Notes: generated by a model from the letters alone, not told the origin. A stretch of DNA of 55,529 bases from Lampropedia puyangensis (GCF_004833285.1 NZ_STFG01000014.1:43572-99100); one strand, 5' to 3'. Counted from the stretch's first letter, positions 44,589 to 53,101 are shown. Translations and numbers: made by a program.

Positions 44589-45935
44589 ATGAGTGTCAAC
44601 ACAAGCATCGGCGGTGCATCTGCCGCAAATGCCGCTAGTGCAGCGAATGCCGCCGCGTCCGCTTCGCGTGAGCAAGAGGTCTACAGCAAAGTTTTCTGGC
44701 GCTTTATCCCCTTGCTGGTGGTGTGCTGGGTGGTGGCGTATCTGGATCGCGTTAACATCAGTTTTGCCAAGCTGCAAATGCAAAGTGAGCTGGGTTTTTC
44801 GGATGCGGTCTATGGCCTGGGCGCCAGCGTGTTTTTCATTGGCTACTTCTTGTTTGAAGTGCCCAGCAACATGATCTTGCACCGCGTCGGCGCACGGGTG
44901 TGGATCATGCGCATCATGGTCACTTGGGGCATTGCGTCGGCCTGCACGATGTTTGTGACCAGCGAGATGGGTTTCTACATCATCCGCTTTCTGGTCGGTG
45001 CACTGGAAGCCGGTTTTGTGCCTGGTGCCTTGTACTTCTTCACCAAGTGGTTTCCAGCGACTCGCAGGGCGCGCATCAATACCATCTTCATGTCCGGTAT
45101 CGCGTTTTGCGGCATCATCGGCGGCCCGATCTCGGGCGGCATCATGAAGTTCAGCGATGGCTGGCTCAACCTGTCGGGCTGGCAATGGCTGTTCTTGCTC
45201 GAAGGCATTCCTTCGGTGATTTTGGGCGTGGTGGTGTGGAAGTTCCTCGACGATGAAATCGCCGATGCCCGCTGGCTCAGCAAAGACGACAAAGCCTTTT
45301 GGCATGCCGAAGTCAACCGCGATGCCAAGGAAGCGCAAGCGCACAACTTCCTGGCCGCTTTGAAAGAGCCTGCAACCTACACCTTGTCCTTCATTTACAT
45401 GTGCCTGGCTGGCGGTATTTACGGCCTGGTGTTCTGGATGCCGCAGCTGATCCGTTCGGCAGGCACTGAAGACACCTTCGTGATCGGTTTGATTTCTGCG
45501 CTGCCGTATTTGGTGGCCGGTATCTCGATGATCCTGCTGGGCAAAAACTCCGACCGCACCGGCGAGCGCCGCTGGCACCTGGCCTTGACCGTGCTGGCTG
45601 GCGGCATCGGCTACTTCTTGTGCGGCGCGTTCAGCACTAACACCGTCGCCTTGTTGTTCGGTTTGACGGTGGCTGCTACCGGCATCATCTCGGCGATTGG
45701 CCTGTTCTGGGTTTTCCCACAGCGCTTCTTGACCGGCATGGCCGCGGCTGCAGGCATTGCCTTGATCAACTCGATTGGCCAGCTCGGCGGCATCATCAGC
45801 CCCTACATGGTGGGCAAGGTGCGCGATCTGACTGGCAGTGCGACGCTGGGCTTGTACGCGCTGGCCGCAGCCTGTTTGGTTGCTTTTGTGCTGGTCGCCT
45901 GGGGCTTGCCAAAACGCTTTTACCAAAAAGTCTGA
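44589..45935 (+). CDS. MFS transporter, anion:cation symporter (ACS) family
   Basis: The 448-residue product has about 12 membrane segments after an Ala/Ser-rich cytoplasmic N-terminus of about 30 residues. The ACS-family motif Tyr-Leu-Asp-Arg-Val-Asn-Ile-Ser-Phe-Ala lies in the first helix. Gly-Tyr-Phe-Leu-Phe-Glu-Val-Pro-Ser-Asn and Phe-Leu-Val-Gly-Ala-Leu-Glu-Ala-Gly-Phe-Val-Pro-Gly follow. ACS carriers import organic and sugar acids such as tartrate, glucarate or phthalate. With the FAH and SDR genes upstream, a sugar acid or related carboxylate is the likely cargo. Confidence 0.9.
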   Translation: MSVNTSIGGASAANAASAANAAASASREQEVYSKVFWRFIPLLVVCWVVAYLDRVNISFAKLQMQSELGFSDAVYGLGASVFFIGYFLFEVPSNMILHRVGARVWIMRIMVTWGIASACTMFVTSEMGFYIIRFLVGALEAGFVPGALYFFTKWFPATRRARINTIFMSGIAFCGIIGGPISGGIMKFSDGWLNLSGWQWLFLLEGIPSVILGVVVWKFLDDEIADARWLSKDDKAFWHAEVNRDAKEAQAHNFLAALKEPATYTLSFIYMCLAGGIYGLVFWMPQLIRSAGTEDTFVIGLISALPYLVAGISMILLGKNSDRTGERRWHLALTVLAGGIGYFLCGAFSTNTVALLFGLTVAATGIISAIGLFWVFPQRFLTGMAAAAGIALINSIGQLGGIISPYMVGKVRDLTGSATLGLYALAAACLVAFVLVAWGLPKRFYQKV

Positions 45936-46004
45936 AACGACAGAGTCTGGTGAGCAATTTTGTTTTTCAGGCTGGTATACCTTCTCCATTTATCGCGTTT
46001 GAAT

Positions 46005-46940
46005 TTATTGAGAGCCGATTGGTGGTACGACCCACAGTGCCTTGCCAACTAAGTGGTCGGCGGGCACAAACCCCCAGACTCTGCTGTCGTAGCTATTGTC
46101 CCGATGATCCCCCAGCATGAAATAGTGGTCTGCAGGTACGGTGCAGGTCAGGCGGTCTGTCTCAAAAGTGCATTGGTTGCGATAAGGAAAATCCAGTGGC
46201 TGGGGCGGACTACGCTGCATATCTTCATTGATCAAAATGTCATGAGTCACCCCCATCAAATCTTCAGACCGAACCGATAGGCTCTGCATGCTGGTGTAGT
46301 CAAAGTACGCTTGCTGGTGGATTTTTTGGGGTATTGGCTGGTTGTTGATGATGAGTTGTTTGTGCTCATAGCGGATCGTGTCACCAGGCAAACCAACCAA
46401 ACGAGCAATCAAAGGTACAGATCTCTTTGGAGGGAACTCAAAAACGACAATACTGCCGCGCTCCAATACGGCAGAAATGGGAGTTCGCGAGAGCGTGATG
46501 CCATAAGTGCCATAGTTGCCATACCCCCATTTCTGGACGATAACCGAGGAATGTGGGGCAATGGAGGGCAGCATCGAGCCTGATGGGATGCGGAAAGACT
46601 CTACGAAAAAAGAACGAACCCCGAAGAAAAGCAGAAATAAGCCAGCAGCAACTGCCAGCAGAACGTACCATCGGCTATAGGTAGGGCGCTGCAGAGCAGC
46701 GCGACGCGTGCGATGCGCCAAGCGAGCGGCATGCAAGGCACACAAGCCATGAAACAAAAGTGGAATAACAGGAGCCAGAGGAGATGCTGCGCTAAGGTAC
46801 AGACCGTAGATTAGACCAATAGCTAACACCGCGATGAAATAGATACTTGCCCATTTGCGCTGACCGACATAGAGCATGCCGATGGGGGGCGCAATAAACC
46901 CCAGCACAGTTGCAATCCAAGTTTTTGGATAAGTGTTCAT
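46005..46940 (-). CDS. Signal peptidase I-like protein, expected catalytic Lys position is Ala
   Basis: The 311-residue product has an N-terminal region with several hydrophobic segments (about 8-24, 32-50, 55-70, 91-108) and then an S26 peptidase domain. The nucleophile Ser122 lies in Ile-Pro-Ser-Gly-Ser-Met, and the C-terminal box is Leu-Gly-Asp-His-Arg-Asp-Asn-Ser-Tyr-Asp-Ser-Arg. The box that normally reads Lys-Arg-x-Val-Gly-Leu-Pro-Gly-Asp reads Ala179-Arg-Leu-Val-Gly-Leu-Pro-Gly-Asp, so the usual general-base Lys is absent; Lys172 lies seven residues before. It is not beside lepA or rnc, is somewhat more AT-rich than its neighbours, and is probably an accessory paralogue. The frame extends upstream through tRNA-Val; the ATG at 46940 is the sensible start. 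Confidence 0.83.
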   Translation of the reverse strand: MNTYPKTWIATVLGFIAPPIGMLYVGQRKWASIYFIAVLAIGLIYGLYLSAASPLAPVIPLLFHGLCALHAARLAHRTRRAALQRPTYSRWYVLLAVAAGLFLLFFGVRSFFVESFRIPSGSMLPSIAPHSSVIVQKWGYGNYGTYGITLSRTPISAVLERGSIVVFEFPPKRSVPLIARLVGLPGDTIRYEHKQLIINNQPIPQKIHQQAYFDYTSMQSLSVRSEDLMGVTHDILINEDMQRSPPQPLDFPYRNQCTFETDRLTCTVPADHYFMLGDHRDNSYDSRVWGFVPADHLVGKALWVVPPIGSQ

Positions 46941-47056
46941 ATGTGGTCTTGGTTGAATGGTCGTTTCAAAACCGAGATTACACATAAGGGTGTAGATGTG
47001 AATACACCCTCTTTGAATAAATTGTTTCTGTAGTACAGATGATGCGAGCAAGAAAA

Positions 47057-47086
47057 AAGGACTTAGTCTGTTCAGACTAAGTCCTT
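47057..47086 (-). terminator. Terminator downstream of tRNA-Val
   Basis: A perfect 14-bp stem (47057-47070 with 47073-47086) with a 2-base turn is followed, in the minus direction, by a T-run (A-run 47053-47058 on the plus strand). It ends the tRNA transcript just after its CCA end. Confidence 0.88.
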
Positions 47087-47095
47087 GTTCTATTT

Positions 47096-47170
47096 TGGTG
47101 GGCGGTACAAGGTTCGAACTTGTGACCCCTGCCGTGTGAAGGCAGTGCTCTACCACTGAGCTAACCGCCC
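47096..47170 (-). tRNA. tRNA-Val, anticodon CAC
   Basis: The minus strand folds as a full cloverleaf. The acceptor stem GGGCGGT pairs with ACCGCCC, followed by A and an encoded CCA. The D arm has GCTC...GAGC, the anticodon arm CTGCC/GGCAG encloses TTCACAC with anticodon CAC (reads GTG), and the T arm contains GTTCGAA. Length is 75 bases including CCA. It is a single tRNA with its own terminator. Confidence 0.96.
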
Positions 47171-47387
47171 AAAATTTTGACGGTTTGGAAATTCATTCCG
47201 ATGAACGATTTCGCGAAGGGCTGAACTTTACCATTGTTTTTCGGTGTGAAAAGATAAAACGGTGCTTTTTTCAAATATTTGTGCTTCTGGCGCGCGCGTA
47301 GTCTTCAATGGTGTTCAGCGGGGTGGAGCATTGTGCGCACAATGCTCCACTCGTCAGAAACAGAAGTAAACTACATGTTTAATTACA

Positions 47388-47396
47388 TGTGATAAT
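47388..47396 (+). promoter_or_regulatory. Possible extended -10 promoter of lemA
   Basis: TGTGATAAT forms an extended -10 (TGn plus GATAAT), 24 bp before the lemA ATG. No clear -35 hexamer is seen at the usual distance, as is common for extended -10 promoters. It lies within an AT-rich stretch containing two ACATGT copies. Confidence 0.35.
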
Positions 47397-47420
47397 TAAA
47401 ACTTCTTTGAGGAGAAGACA

Positions 47421-48020
47421 ATGTCGACTACTGCTATTGTTGTGATTGCTGTTTTGGTTGCGCTGGTGCTGTGGTACGTGGTGACGTACAACCGTTTTGT
47501 GGGGTTGCGAAATGAAGTGAAGAATGCGTTTGCCCAAATCGATGTGCAACTCAAGCGGCGCTACGACTTGATACCCAATTTGGTGGAGGTTGCGCGCGGT
47601 TATATGCAGCATGAGCGTGAAACGTTGGAGGCTGTTGCTGCCGCGCGCAGTAACGCCGTAACTGCCGCGCAGCAGGCGCGTGCCAATCCTGCTGATGGCG
47701 GTGCATTGATGGCGTTGGCTGGGGCTGAAGGAGTGTTGGGGGCAGGTTTAGGGCGTTTGATGGCATTGTCGGAAGCGTACCCTGAACTCAAAGCTGACCG
47801 CGAAATGCAGCGTTTATCAGAAGAAATTGCGAGCACGGAAAACCGCATTGGTTTCGCGCGTCAAGCGTACAACGATACGGTATTGGCTTTCAATACGGCT
47901 ACGGAGGAATTTCCCTCGAACATCGTGGCAACGCTTAACCGTTTCCCCTCATTGCCGATGCTGCAATCGACGACGTCGGAGCAAGAGCGTCAGGCGCCGC
48001 AAGTGCGCTTTGGGCAATAA
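47421..48020 (+). CDS. LemA-family membrane protein
   Basis: The 199-residue product has one N-terminal membrane helix (about residues 3-22), followed by the LemA helical domain starting Tyr-Asn-Arg-Phe-Val-Gly-Leu-Arg-Asn-Glu-Val-Lys-Asn-Ala-Phe-Ala-Gln-Ile-Asp-Val-Gln-Leu-Lys-Arg-Arg-Tyr-Asp-Leu-Ile-Pro-Asn-Leu-Val in family style. The C-terminus ends in Phe-Pro-type repeats and a polar tail. GAGGAG precedes the ATG. LemA is commonly next to membrane metalloproteases, as here; its molecular role is not settled. Confidence 0.92.
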   Translation: MSTTAIVVIAVLVALVLWYVVTYNRFVGLRNEVKNAFAQIDVQLKRRYDLIPNLVEVARGYMQHERETLEAVAAARSNAVTAAQQARANPADGGALMALAGAEGVLGAGLGRLMALSEAYPELKADREMQRLSEEIASTENRIGFARQAYNDTVLAFNTATEEFPSNIVATLNRFPSLPMLQSTTSEQERQAPQVRFGQ

Positions 48021-48056
48021 GCGCTGCGCGCTGGTATTGACTGCATCGCACCAATT

Positions 48057-49049
48057 ATGGGGTTTCGTAAACAGCAGCAGCAAGCGCGCCAAACCACCTG
48101 GATTTTGCGTTTAGGGTTTTGGTTGATGGTGCCCTTGGTGGCGTTGAGTGTGCATGGGATGCTCAGTATTCCGTTGTGGTTGGCGCATTGGTTTTTTGGT
48201 GTCGATGGGCTGCCTAGAGGTTTTTTCTGGGCAAATGTCGGCACGGCCATGTTTTTGATGATCGGGGGATGGTGGTTGGAGTCCAGCCATTTGCACCAGG
48301 GCGGTGGTATTGCCTTGGCGAAACGGCTGGGGGCACGCCTAGCGAAGCCTGACGTGACTAGCGAAAAGGTCTATATCAACGTGGTGCAGGAGCTGTGTAT
48401 TTCGGCCCGCATGCCAGTTCCAGCCATCATGGTCAAAGATCGTGGGGAGCAAATCAATGCGCTGGCTGCTGGGTGGGAGCGTGGGGATAGGGCGGTGGTC
48501 GTGACAGCGCAGGCTATTGCGCAGCTCAGCCGTGATGAGTTGCAAGCTGTAATGGCGCATGAGCTTAGCCACATTCGTGAGGGGGATACCTATCTGAACA
48601 TGCAATTGGCCGCTATGGTCTATGGTCTGCAAATGATTTTTGGCTATGGTCGCAGTCTGGCGGGTACAGAGTTGGTGCTGCTGCGTGTATTTGGTGGTTT
48701 GGTGATGTATGCGGGCTTGGTAGGCTGGTTTGCGGGATGCTTGTTGCAAGCGGCTATTTCGCGTCAACGTGAATTTCTGGCTGATGCGCGGGCTGTGGAA
48801 TGGACACGCCAAACCGATGGATTGACCGGTGCATTAGAGAAGATCGATGCCCAGGCGATGCCTTCATTCCAAGCGCGAATGGTCATGGATGATCTGGAAT
48901 TGATGGGCAACCGTACGGAATGCAGTGCGATATCACACCTGTGGATGGCACCGCCCCTTGATACCTTGAACCTTTTTGGGCAGTGGCTTGATAGCCACCC
49001 AAGTGTGGATGAGCGGCTCAGGCGCTTGCGTCGCACAATCTCTTTTTAG
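48057..49049 (+). CDS. M48-family membrane zinc metalloprotease
   Basis: The 330-residue product has two N-terminal membrane segments (about 16-48 and 58-74), the zinc site His168-Glu-Leu-Ser-His172, and the third ligand expected as Glu in Gln-Arg-Glu-Phe-Leu-Ala-Asp-Ala. Two more hydrophobic stretches lie between them. It resembles HtpX-like M48 proteases but has the compact layout seen with LemA. The gene follows lemA by 36 bp, probably as one operon. A membrane protein quality-control role is inferred from the family. Confidence 0.9.
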   Translation: MGFRKQQQQARQTTWILRLGFWLMVPLVALSVHGMLSIPLWLAHWFFGVDGLPRGFFWANVGTAMFLMIGGWWLESSHLHQGGGIALAKRLGARLAKPDVTSEKVYINVVQELCISARMPVPAIMVKDRGEQINALAAGWERGDRAVVVTAQAIAQLSRDELQAVMAHELSHIREGDTYLNMQLAAMVYGLQMIFGYGRSLAGTELVLLRVFGGLVMYAGLVGWFAGCLLQAAISRQREFLADARAVEWTRQTDGLTGALEKIDAQAMPSFQARMVMDDLELMGNRTECSAISHLWMAPPLDTLNLFGQWLDSHPSVDERLRRLRRTISF

Positions 49050-49193
49050 CGCGTGGTTTTGTATTTGGGGTGCAGATGGAAAGCGTCCCGATGCATATGG
49101 AGCATCTCTCTCGTTTTTAGTGCTGTGCAGGGGGCGCCTTCGCGAGAGTTGCAGCTATGCCCGTGTTTTTCTTTTTGCCGTGCATTAGGCATA

Positions 49194-49228
49194 AAAAAAG
49201 CGCTGCAACGGTTTGCAGCGCTTTTTGT
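49194..49228. terminator. Bidirectional terminator between the M48 protease gene and ctpA
   Basis: An AAAAAGCGCTGCAA arm pairs with TTGCAGCGCTTTTT across a short loop, giving a strong stem with A- and T-runs on opposite sides. It can terminate both converging genes. Confidence 0.9.
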
Positions 49229-49245
49229 ACTTTCAAAGTACCTGG

Positions 49246-50748
49246 TTATTTCTTGATTTCAGCCGGGGCTTTTGATGTTGGATCGGCAGCATCAGCTGCA
49301 GCTTTGCCTTCTGCGTTGGCGACTTTTTCCGTGTTTTTGGCTACTTGAACGGGCTGCCCTTTGAGCTGCCTGATCGCTTGTTGCAGCTGGAAATCCTCAG
49401 CAGTACCAAATTGAGGCAGGCGGCGTGCAACCTGCCCTTCGTTGGCTTTGGTTTCGTCCTGCAGGCGTTTGAGGGCTTCTTCACGCTCTTTCTCTTTACG
49501 TGCTATTTCCTCTGGCGTTTCATCCTTGCCTAAGTGTTTGGCCAAATCCGCCTCGCGCACGCGCAATGAAGCGTAGGGGCTGCCATCGGCGGTTTCATCC
49601 AGAGTAATATCTGGTTCAATGCCCTTGGCTTGGATGGAGCGGCCATTGGGTGTGTAATACAGCGCAGTGGTCAGCTTGATGCCGGTGTCTGGGCCCAGTG
49701 GGCGCACGGTTTGCACAGAGCCTTTGCCAAAAGTCTGGCTGCCCATGATGGTGGCGCGTTTGTGGTCTTGCAGGGCGCCAGCCACAATCTCGCTGGCTGA
49801 TGCGGAGCCCTCGTTGACCAGAACCACCAGCGGCACGTCTTTCAGACCTGCAGGCAGGCGGCGCAGCGGATCACCCCCGCCGATGGGGAGGCGGCGCGGC
49901 ATATAGTCAGCCGCATTGGCGGAGAACAAGGCCTTGCTTTCTGGCAGTTGACCATCTGTGGTAACGACAACCGAGTCTTTAGGCAAGAAGGCTGCAGAGA
50001 TAGCTACAGCCGCATCGAGCAAACCACCTGGGTCATTGCGCAAATCCAGCACCAAGCCTTTGAGCTTGGGTTCTTTGGCATAAATCTCGATGGCCTTGTT
50101 GACGAAATCATCGACCGTGCGGTCTTGGAATTGCGATAGGCGCAGCCATGCGTAGCCCGGCTCAATCACCTCGCCCTTGACCGAGCGGGTTTTGATTTCT
50201 TCACGCGTGATATTGACGGTAAAGGTGCGGCTTTCGTCTTTGCGGAACACAGTCAGCACCACTTGGGTGTTGGGTTCACCGCGCATGCGCTTGACAGCTT
50301 CAGTCAAGCTCAACCCTTTGACGGCTGCATCATCAATCTTGGTGATCAAGTCGTTGGGCATCAGGCCTGCGCGGTCTGCGGGGGAACCTTCGATGGGGGA
50401 GACAATGCGAATGAGCCCATCTTCCTGGGAAATTTCAATACCAACGCCGACAAAACGTCCTGTTGTGCCTTCGCGGAATTCGGCGAAACTGGTTTTGTCG
50501 AAATATTGCGAGTGAGGATCGAGACTGGAAACCATTCCTGAGATGGCATCAGTAATGAGTTTTTTGTCGTCCACCGGCTCCACATAGTCGGTCTTGATCA
50601 GGCCGTATACCGCAGCCAGTTGCTGCAGTTCTTCCAGTGGCAGCGGTGCAACCGTATTGCGTGCGATGGTTTGCACCGAAAAGGTAGCCAGCGCGCCGGC
50701 TAGCACCCCTGCGCTGACCCATCCAACGGTTTGCATTTTGTTTCCCAT
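49246..50748 (-). CDS. ctpA: C-terminal processing protease (S41 family)
   Basis: The 500-residue periplasmic serine protease has an N-terminal signal/anchor segment (about 8-28), a PDZ domain (about 97-175), and the S41 catalytic domain. The expected dyad is Ser317 in Gly-Ser-Ala-Ser-Ala-Ser-Glu-Ile with Lys342 in Phe-Gly-Lys-Gly-Ser-Val-Gln. Leu-Asp-Leu-Arg-Asn-Asp-Pro-Gly-Gly precedes it. The C-terminal 80 residues are Lys/Glu/Ala-rich and low-complexity. The ATG at 50748 (Met-Gly-Asn-Lys) matches family starts; the frame extends to 50805. It is downstream of gpmA on the same strand. Confidence 0.92.
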   Translation of the reverse strand: MGNKMQTVGWVSAGVLAGALATFSVQTIARNTVAPLPLEELQQLAAVYGLIKTDYVEPVDDKKLITDAISGMVSSLDPHSQYFDKTSFAEFREGTTGRFVGVGIEISQEDGLIRIVSPIEGSPADRAGLMPNDLITKIDDAAVKGLSLTEAVKRMRGEPNTQVVLTVFRKDESRTFTVNITREEIKTRSVKGEVIEPGYAWLRLSQFQDRTVDDFVNKAIEIYAKEPKLKGLVLDLRNDPGGLLDAAVAISAAFLPKDSVVVTTDGQLPESKALFSANAADYMPRRLPIGGGDPLRRLPAGLKDVPLVVLVNEGSASASEIVAGALQDHKRATIMGSQTFGKGSVQTVRPLGPDTGIKLTTALYYTPNGRSIQAKGIEPDITLDETADGSPYASLRVREADLAKHLGKDETPEEIARKEKEREEALKRLQDETKANEGQVARRLPQFGTAEDFQLQQAIRQLKGQPVQVAKNTEKVANAEGKAAADAADPTSKAPAEIKK

Positions 50749-50842
50749 ATACCCAGCCAATCTAAAAATGTTCCAGTAATTGATGGCGCTTATGCGCGCA
50801 TGCAAAGCTGCGCGCCTATTCCCTCGGCCATCGGGTGGTTGA

Positions 50843-51535
50843 TCAAGACTCTAAATAGTAACTGCGAATGGGTTTGAGCGCTTCGTCCAACTCATAAACC
50901 AAAGGCGTACCGTTGGGGATATTGAGCGAGACGATGGCTTCATCCGAGATGCCATCCAAGTATTTGACCAGCGCACGCAGCGAGTTGCCATGCGCTGCAA
51001 TCACTACACGCTTGCCTGAACGAATATCGGGTGCAATGTGGCTTTCCCAGTAAGGCAAGACGCGTGCCACAGTGTCCTTGAGACATTCGGTCAGAGGAAT
51101 TTGTTCCGCTGCCAAGCCTTGGTAGCGGCGATCGCCACGTTCACTGCGAGGGTCATTGGCCTGCAATGCTGGAGGTGGTGTGTCATAGCTGCGACGCCAC
51201 ACCAGCACTTGCTCATCGCCATATTCTTTGGCGGTTTCTGCTTTGTTTAGGCCTTGCAAACCGCCGTAATGGCGTTCGTTGAGGCGCCATGATTTTTCAA
51301 CCGGCAACCATGTGCTGTCCATGCCATCCAAGCAATGCCACAGCGTATGAATGGCGCGCTTGAGCACACTGGTGTATGCCTTGTCGAATTCAAAACCCGC
51401 AGCCTTGAGGCGTTGACCAGCTTGTTGTGCCTGGGCAATGCCGGTGGCGGTCAATTCCACATCGGTCCAACCGGTAAAACGGTTTTCCAAATTCCAGGTC
51501 GATTCACCGTGACGGATCAAAACGAGTTTGTACAT
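50843..51535 (-). CDS. gpmA: 2,3-bisphosphoglycerate-dependent phosphoglycerate mutase
   Basis: The 230-residue glycolytic enzyme interconverts 3- and 2-phosphoglycerate. The phospho-His lies in Leu-Ile-Arg-His-Gly-Glu-Ser near residue 9. [12 protein letters not shown] and Ala-Ala-His-Gly-Asn-Ser-Leu-Arg-Ala carry the remaining catalytic residues. The C-terminus is shorter than the 247 residues usual in this family, lacking part of the mobile tail, as in some other betaproteobacteria. It is divergent from the rhodanese gene. Confidence 0.94.
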   Translation of the reverse strand: MYKLVLIRHGESTWNLENRFTGWTDVELTATGIAQAQQAGQRLKAAGFEFDKAYTSVLKRAIHTLWHCLDGMDSTWLPVEKSWRLNERHYGGLQGLNKAETAKEYGDEQVLVWRRSYDTPPPALQANDPRSERGDRRYQGLAAEQIPLTECLKDTVARVLPYWESHIAPDIRSGKRVVIAAHGNSLRALVKYLDGISDEAIVSLNIPNGTPLVYELDEALKPIRSYYLES

Positions 51536-51892
51536 GGGTGGGCAGTTCTCAACAGAAGATGTGGATCAAAAAGCAGCCTGCAATGCCCCTTAGGGGGCCA
51601 TCACAGTGGGTGCTTACGCAATACAGCCGCTTATTTTAGTGGCGATGATGCGGGCTTTTCTCTCAGGCATTGCGCTCTTGGTGTCTTGGCACCGTAAAAT
51701 GCGTGCCTTTGCTCGCTCTGGGTGCTGCGTGTCCCCTCTCTGACTGGCGAGTTGTAGGTGTTTTTGTCGTTGTGGCTGCCTGTGAATAGGGCCTTGCCTT
51801 GGTGTGCCCTTTGACTGCCGCAGGGATGCTGGCGTTGCCTTTGCGACGCAGCCTTTTTGCATTTTTCTGAACTTTACTTTGCGAGCGACGTT
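51536..51892. other. Divergent intergenic region between gpmA and the rhodanese gene
   Basis: I find no gene here. A short palindrome GCCCC-TTA-GGGGGC type lies near 51582-51596. The remainder is moderately GC-rich with no clear promoter hexamers. Both flanking genes should have their promoters in this 357-bp stretch. Confidence 0.4.
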
Positions 51893-52309
51893 GTGAACTT
51901 CCTTCTTGAGAACTGGTATCTGTTTGTGGTGGCCCTGGTATCTGGAGCCATGCTGTTTGTTCCCGCGCTGAGCAAAAGTGGCTCAGCCAGCGTGACGCCT
52001 GCGCAGGCGGTGCAGAAAATGAATAGTGAAAAAGCTGCTGTGGTGGATATTCGCTCAAGCGAGGACTATGCCGCAGGCCATATCAAAGGCGCCAAGCATG
52101 TCAGCCTTGATCAAGTGGAGCAGCAACTGGGCAATGTGGCGAAAAACAAAGCCACGCCCGTGCTGTTTGTGTGTGCAACAGGCACGCGTGCTGGCAAAGC
52201 TGTTGCTGCGGCGAAAAAACTCGGTTACGAGCAGGCGCAAGTGGTTTCTGGTGGAATGAAGGCTTGGAAAGAAGCGGGCCTGCCACTCACCACGGGTGCG
52301 AAGGCATAA
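51893..52309 (+). CDS. Membrane-anchored rhodanese-like sulfurtransferase
   Basis: The 138-residue product has an N-terminal membrane anchor (about 6-26) followed by a single rhodanese domain. The active-site loop reads Cys-Ala-Thr-Gly-Thr-Arg, with the persulfide Cys near residue 98. Val-Val-Asp-Ile-Arg-Ser-Ser-Glu-Asp-Tyr-Ala-Ala-Gly-His-Ile is the typical early motif. A GTG start at 51893 is chosen for similarity to related proteins; a TTG at 51857 would add 12 residues. It precedes grxC by 26 bp and the pair probably forms an operon. Confidence 0.85.
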   Translation: MNFLLENWYLFVVALVSGAMLFVPALSKSGSASVTPAQAVQKMNSEKAAVVDIRSSEDYAAGHIKGAKHVSLDQVEQQLGNVAKNKATPVLFVCATGTRAGKAVAAAKKLGYEQAQVVSGGMKAWKEAGLPLTTGAKA

Positions 52310-52335
52310 CAGCGTGCATTTGAAGGAGAGCCCTT

Positions 52336-52599
52336 ATGCAAACGGTCACCATGTACACCACTGCAGTTTGCCCTTACTGCATTCGCGCAAAACAGTTGCT
52401 CAAAGCGCGTGGGGTTGAGGCAGTTGACGAAATTCGCATCGATCAGAACCCCGATGAGCGCGATGCCATGATGGCGAAAACCGGACGGCGTACTGTGCCC
52501 CAAATTTATATCGGCCAGACGCATGTTGGTGGCTTTGATGATTTGGCCGCGCTTGATGCCCAAGGCGGCTTGATGCCGCTGCTTGGACAAACCAGCTGA
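52336..52599 (+). CDS. grxC: Glutaredoxin 3 (GrxC)
   Basis: The 87-residue dithiol glutaredoxin has the redox motif Cys-Pro-Tyr-Cys at residues 12-15 and the glutathione-binding Thr-Val-Pro-Gln-Ile-Tyr and Gly-Gly-Phe-Asp-Asp segments. It reduces protein disulfides and mixed disulfides with glutathione. GGAG precedes the ATG. In many relatives secB follows grxC; here a terminator and an opposing gene follow instead. Confidence 0.94.
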   Translation: MQTVTMYTTAVCPYCIRAKQLLKARGVEAVDEIRIDQNPDERDAMMAKTGRRTVPQIYIGQTHVGGFDDLAALDAQGGLMPLLGQTS

Positions 52600-52685
52600 G
52601 TCCACCATCCTCAGGCTTGCCTTTGCGCACTGTGGGTCTTGATCTGGCGCAGTATTGTGCATGGGCCATGCAATAGCCATAAATA

Positions 52686-52725
52686 AAAAAAAGCCGCCAC
52701 ATTGTGCCTGTGAGCGGCTTTTTTA
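52686..52725. terminator. Bidirectional terminator after grxC
   Basis: AAAAAGCCGC pairs with GCGGCTTTTT, extended inward by CACA/TGTG around a short loop, with A-run and T-run flanks. It separates the rhodanese-grxC operon from the converging small lipoprotein gene. Confidence 0.88.
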
Positions 52726-52765
52726 TTGGGATGCATTCACATAAGAGAGTGATCGACGGTGTTGA

Positions 52766-53101
52766 TCAGCATCCCATTTGGGAGAACATGGGCGTGAGTT
52801 GCTGCTCCACTTGCGTGCAGGCTTGAGCCATTTTCTCCAGCTCTTCTTTGCTGGCTTTTTTCAACTGCTCAGTCATTTGTTTGGCTTGCTCTTCCATTTG
52901 CTTTTCCATGGCGGCCATGGCTTCGTTGCCGCTCATCTTTTTGACACAGGCCTGGGTTTTCTCCAAATACGTTTTGCAGGCAGGTGGCATGGCATTCATG
53001 GCCTGCTCCATCGCGGTCTCTTTTTTGCCGCAACCGGCAGCAGCCACAACGCACGCCAAAAATATGGTAGTGCGAACGGTTTTTACAGCAAAAGAATGCA
53101 T
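52766..53101 (-). CDS. Small Met- and Cys-containing lipoprotein of unknown function
   Basis: The 111-residue product has a lipoprotein signal: hydrophobic residues 10-22 then Ala-Ala-Gly-Cys-Gly-Lys with lipobox Cys24. The mature part contains Cys-Lys-Thr-Tyr-Leu-Glu-Lys-Thr-Gln-Ala-Cys, another Cys in Gln-Ala-Cys-Thr-Gln, and ends in Met-Gly-Cys. The middle is strongly helical, rich in Met, Glu, Gln and Lys, and likely coiled coil. The Cys spacing loosely recalls DUF5339-like proteins, but I do not make that assignment. GAGGG precedes the ATG. A periplasmic lipid-anchored location follows from the lipobox; metal binding is only a thought prompted by the Met/Cys content. Confidence 0.75.
   Translation of the reverse strand: MHSFAVKTVRTTIFLACVVAAAGCGKKETAMEQAMNAMPPACKTYLEKTQACVKKMSGNEAMAAMEKQMEEQAKQMTEQLKKASKEELEKMAQACTQVEQQLTPMFSQMGC

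Noticed and set aside
44574-45989. A 471-codon open frame antisense to the MFS transporter gene
   Set aside because: Low-complexity Gln/His/Ala-rich translation fully inside a clear transporter gene; an artefact of third-position composition.
46941-47156. N-terminal extension of the signal peptidase frame
   Set aside because: It would translate through tRNA-Val and its terminator; the peptide is the familiar product of reading a tRNA gene in frame.
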